DNA from: Prevotellaceae bacterium UBA3849
GTDB lineage: Bacteria > Bacteroidota > Bacteroidia > Bacteroidales > Bacteroidaceae
DNA length: 7,555 nt
NCBI GenBank assembly: GCA_002392645.1
Contig: DGHL01000113.1
Span: 1,176 to 8,730, forward strand
Direction: 5' to 3'
The notes below the pieces were generated by a model. That model made no database searches. It saw only the letters and a list, made by a program, of their open reading frames with translations, and was not told where the DNA came from. A program made the translations under genes and the position numbers. Position 1 is the stretch's first letter; each line of letters begins with the position of its first letter. This document shows, piece after piece, positions 5,607 through 7,555 of this stretch.

Positions 5607-7418
5607 TTACGCCTTGCCGTTCATGGTGCTTGCTATCATGTCGGCATTCATGCTGCGTGCTGCGGCATCAAAGATGTCCTTGTATAGTCCGCCTTGATGA
5701 TACACCTCCGTAGGAGTGCCATGTTGCTCCACATGCCCCTTGTCGAGCACGTAGATAGTGTCGCTGTCAATGATCTGCCCTATGTTATGACTTATGATGA
5801 TGACCGTGCGCCCGCGCTTGATGGCATCGATGGAGTTCTTTATCTGCTCCGTGGCTATGGCGTCAAGGCTGGCGGTAGGTTCGTCAAGGAATATGATGGG
5901 AGGATTCTTCAGGAACATACGTGCTATGGCGATACGCTGCTGCTGACCGCCGCTCAGTTGCAGTGCATCGGTATTGAAACCGTTTGGCAGTGCCATCACT
6001 TGGTCGTAGATGTAAGCCTGACGTGCCGCGTGATACACCTCCTCGGTGGTGGCAGATGGGCGGCCGTAGCGTATGTTGTCCTCTATGCTGCCGCTGAAGA
6101 TGTGGTTTTTCTGCAACACCAATCCGATGTTGTCGCGCAAGGACTGTGTGTCCCATTCCTGCAAAGGCACCCCGTCGAGGGTTATGGTGCCGTCGTCGGG
6201 AGTGTAGAACTTGTCGAGTAGGTTTACTATGGTGCTCTTGCCAGCACCGCTAAGTCCCACCAGGGCAGTGACCTTGCCTGGCTCAATCGTCAAAGACAGG
6301 TCGTTGAGTGCCTTCGTACCGTTAGGGTAGGTGAAGTTTACGCCGCTGATTACAAACCTGCCCGTGGTGCTCTCGGGACGGTGCTTGCCAGAGCTCTCCA
6401 CCTCGCTGTCAGCCTCGAGTATGCCGAAGAAGCCCTCGGCATAGATAAGGGCATCGTTGAGGTCATCGTATATACGGTGAAGCTGGCGTATGGGAGCACT
6501 GACATTGCTGAAGAGCATGACGTGATACATTATCTTGCCTATCGTCATGCCGGGGTAGTCGGTGAGTACGAGGTATGCGGTGAGGATGATGATGAGCACC
6601 GTGCCGATCTGCTCTACAAACGACTTGAGACCTTCGAACAGGAAACTGATTTTCCTTGTGGCCATCTGCTGCTCGGTAGAGTCGAGCTGCAGCGCAGCCT
6701 GGCGGTCAGCCTCCAGTTGCTCACGGTTAAACGACTTGATGACGCCTATGCTCTCAAGGATGTTCATGATGCCGTGGTTGAGCGTCTGATGAGTGCCGAA
6801 CACCTTACGGCGCCATCCCTTCAGGCGAGTGCCCTGCCATACGGTGATTACGAAATAGAGAGGCACGATGGCAAGAGCCACGAGACCTACATATACGTTG
6901 GCGGTGAACATCAGCACCAATGCCATTACGGCGCTGGTGAACAGAGGCAGTATATCGACGAAGAAATTCTTCACCGTGTTGGAAAGGCTCATCACGCCGC
7001 GGTCAATTCGCGTCTGCAGCTTGCCTGCCTCGTTGCCCTCGGCGCTGAAGTATGCCATGCGGAAAGTCAGTATGCGGTCGATTACCCTCAGCGACATGTC
7101 GCGGCTCACGTTTATGCGTATGTTCTCGCCGAAAAGGCGTTGCGCAAACGTAACCAGTGCCGACAGCACCTCCTTGCCTAACAATACGATACTGATGATG
7201 CCGAGCAGCCTTGCAGCCTCCGCCCATGTGAAGCCGCCGTTGCGGTGAAGCAGGGTGTTGATGGCATCCACCGCCTTGTCGAGCACCACGGCGTTGACCT
7301 GTGCCATGAGTGAGCCTACGAGCGTAAGCGTGAGCGTGGCTATTAGCAGCCATTTGTAAGGCAACACGTAGGGTAGGAGCTTGCCGAGCAGGCTGCCTAC
7401 GTTCATCTTTGATTCCAT
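5607..7418 (-). CDS. ABC exporter half-transporter (fused membrane and ATPase domains)
   Basis: This 603-residue type I ABC exporter subunit probably works as a homodimer in the inner membrane, pumping an unknown substrate (drug, lipid or peptide) with ATP. Six membrane helices lie at about residues 23-47, 71-93, 152-173, 175-194, 267-286 and 293-313. The ATPase follows: Walker A GLSGAGKST (388-396), Q-loop glutamine 436 in VLQKNHIF, signature LSGGQQQR (from 488), Walker B IIFLDEP with Glu513, D-loop SLD and switch His544 in ISHN. All catalytic residues are present. Oddly, the residues normally before the signature (X-loop, TxVGERG type) are shortened: GFNTDALQ joins directly to LSGGQ. The start at 7418 is chosen for AGGAAG 7 nt upstream; ATGs at 7436 (609 residues) and 7406 are alternatives. 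No partner half-transporter is adjacent. Confidence 0.93.
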   Translation of the reverse strand: MESKMNVGSLLGKLLPYVLPYKWLLIATLTLTLVGSLMAQVNAVVLDKAVDAINTLLHRNGGFTWAEAARLLGIISIVLLGKEVLSALVTFAQRLFGENIRINVSRDMSLRVIDRILTFRMAYFSAEGNEAGKLQTRIDRGVMSLSNTVKNFFVDILPLFTSAVMALVLMFTANVYVGLVALAIVPLYFVITVWQGTRLKGWRRKVFGTHQTLNHGIMNILESIGVIKSFNREQLEADRQAALQLDSTEQQMATRKISFLFEGLKSFVEQIGTVLIIILTAYLVLTDYPGMTIGKIMYHVMLFSNVSAPIRQLHRIYDDLNDALIYAEGFFGILEADSEVESSGKHRPESTTGRFVISGVNFTYPNGTKALNDLSLTIEPGKVTALVGLSGAGKSTIVNLLDKFYTPDDGTITLDGVPLQEWDTQSLRDNIGLVLQKNHIFSGSIEDNIRYGRPSATTEEVYHAARQAYIYDQVMALPNGFNTDALQLSGGQQQRIAIARMFLKNPPIIFLDEPTASLDAIATEQIKNSIDAIKRGRTVIIISHNIGQIIDSDTIYVLDKGHVEQHGTPTEVYHQGGLYKDIFDAAARSMNADMIASTMNGKA

Positions 7419-7425
7419 AGAATTA

Positions 7426-7431
7426 CTTCCT
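7426..7431 (-). promoter_or_regulatory. Shine-Dalgarno sequence deciding the ABC gene start
   Basis: AGGAAG on the minus strand lies 7 nt before the ATG at 7418, ideal spacing. The in-frame ATG at 7436 overlaps this region and has no comparable upstream signal, so initiation at 7418 is favoured. A purine-rich site this clear is the exception in this window. Confidence 0.6.
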
Positions 7432-7456
7432 GTCATAAGTAGTGCGTTTTTAGGTT

Positions 7457-7481
7457 GGTAGGGTTAAGCCTTACCATAAGG
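7457..7481 (-). promoter_or_regulatory. Overlapping inverted repeats in the ABC gene leader
   Basis: On the minus strand CCTTA-TGG-TAAGG (7481 to 7469) is a perfect 5-pair inverted repeat. The same GGTAAGG arm (7475 to 7469) can instead pair with CCCTACC (7463 to 7457) across a CTTAA loop, with one mismatch. The two structures exclude each other. They could be an operator or a small switching leader, but no known regulator motif is recognised and no TAnnTTTG promoter was found on this strand between 7437 and 7555. Confidence 0.4.
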
Positions 7482-7539
7482 TGGGTTCTAAAAATTCCCA
7501 CGAGTTAAATTATTCGATTATATGAATATCATTATGTCA

Positions 7540-7547
7540 TATTTTTG
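7540..7547 (+). promoter_or_regulatory. Possible plus-strand -7 element at the window end
   Basis: TATTTTTG fits the TAnnTTTG consensus and points out of the window to the right, away from the ABC gene. No TTTG is found at the expected distance upstream, so this may be a chance match in AT-rich sequence. Confidence 0.25.
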
Positions 7548-7555
7548 TTTTCTTT

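Noticed and set aside
6381..7181. Plus-strand open frame of 266 codons opposite the ABC exporter
   Set aside because: It lies antisense to the membrane domain and the start of the ATPase domain of a complete ABC transporter; its composition (rich in His, Glu, Tyr and Val) is what the complement of that gene would give.

Overview
The window looks like chromosomal DNA from a Bacteroidales bacterium, most likely Prevotella or a close relative. Three start regions carry the Bacteroidota-type promoter (TTTG near -33, TAnnTTTG near -7), Shine-Dalgarno sequences are mostly weak or absent, and the proteins (GlsB-like membrane protein, lipoprotein esterase, YjjU-like patatin, OmpP1/FadL-type porin) suit that group. 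The genus is inferred from these traits, not demonstrated.

Left part (1-1472, minus strand): a lipoprotein alpha/beta hydrolase resembling cinnamoyl/feruloyl esterases is followed by a GlsB/YeaQ-type small membrane protein and an unrecognised 97-residue protein. The last two are separated by a single TAA and lie in the same reading frame. A seven-unit heptamer tandem repeat fills the gap between the hydrolase and the GlsB-like gene.

Middle (1473-5095, plus strand): a compact divergent promoter region serves the hydrolase on one side and a patatin-like phospholipase on the other. An AraC-family regulator follows the patatin after 36 bp, probably co-transcribed. Next, behind its own promoter, comes a FadL-type outer-membrane transporter ending in a strong intrinsic terminator. 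Esterase, patatin, regulator and FadL-type porin together suggest lipid or aromatic-ester handling at the cell envelope; this functional link is an inference from proximity.

Right part (5096-7555): about 510 bp of AT-rich DNA without a convincing gene separates the porin from a convergent gene. It holds a striking 18-19 bp repeat present three times (one inverted, two direct) that can form a perfect 18-bp hairpin. Then, on the minus strand, comes a complete single-polypeptide ABC exporter half-transporter (six membrane helices plus ATPase) that lacks the usual X-loop residues before its signature motif. Its leader contains two mutually exclusive small inverted repeats.

No clearly new multi-gene system is visible. 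The most notable items are the intergenic repeat cluster, the in-frame TAA-separated gene pair and the unusual ABC ATPase loop.
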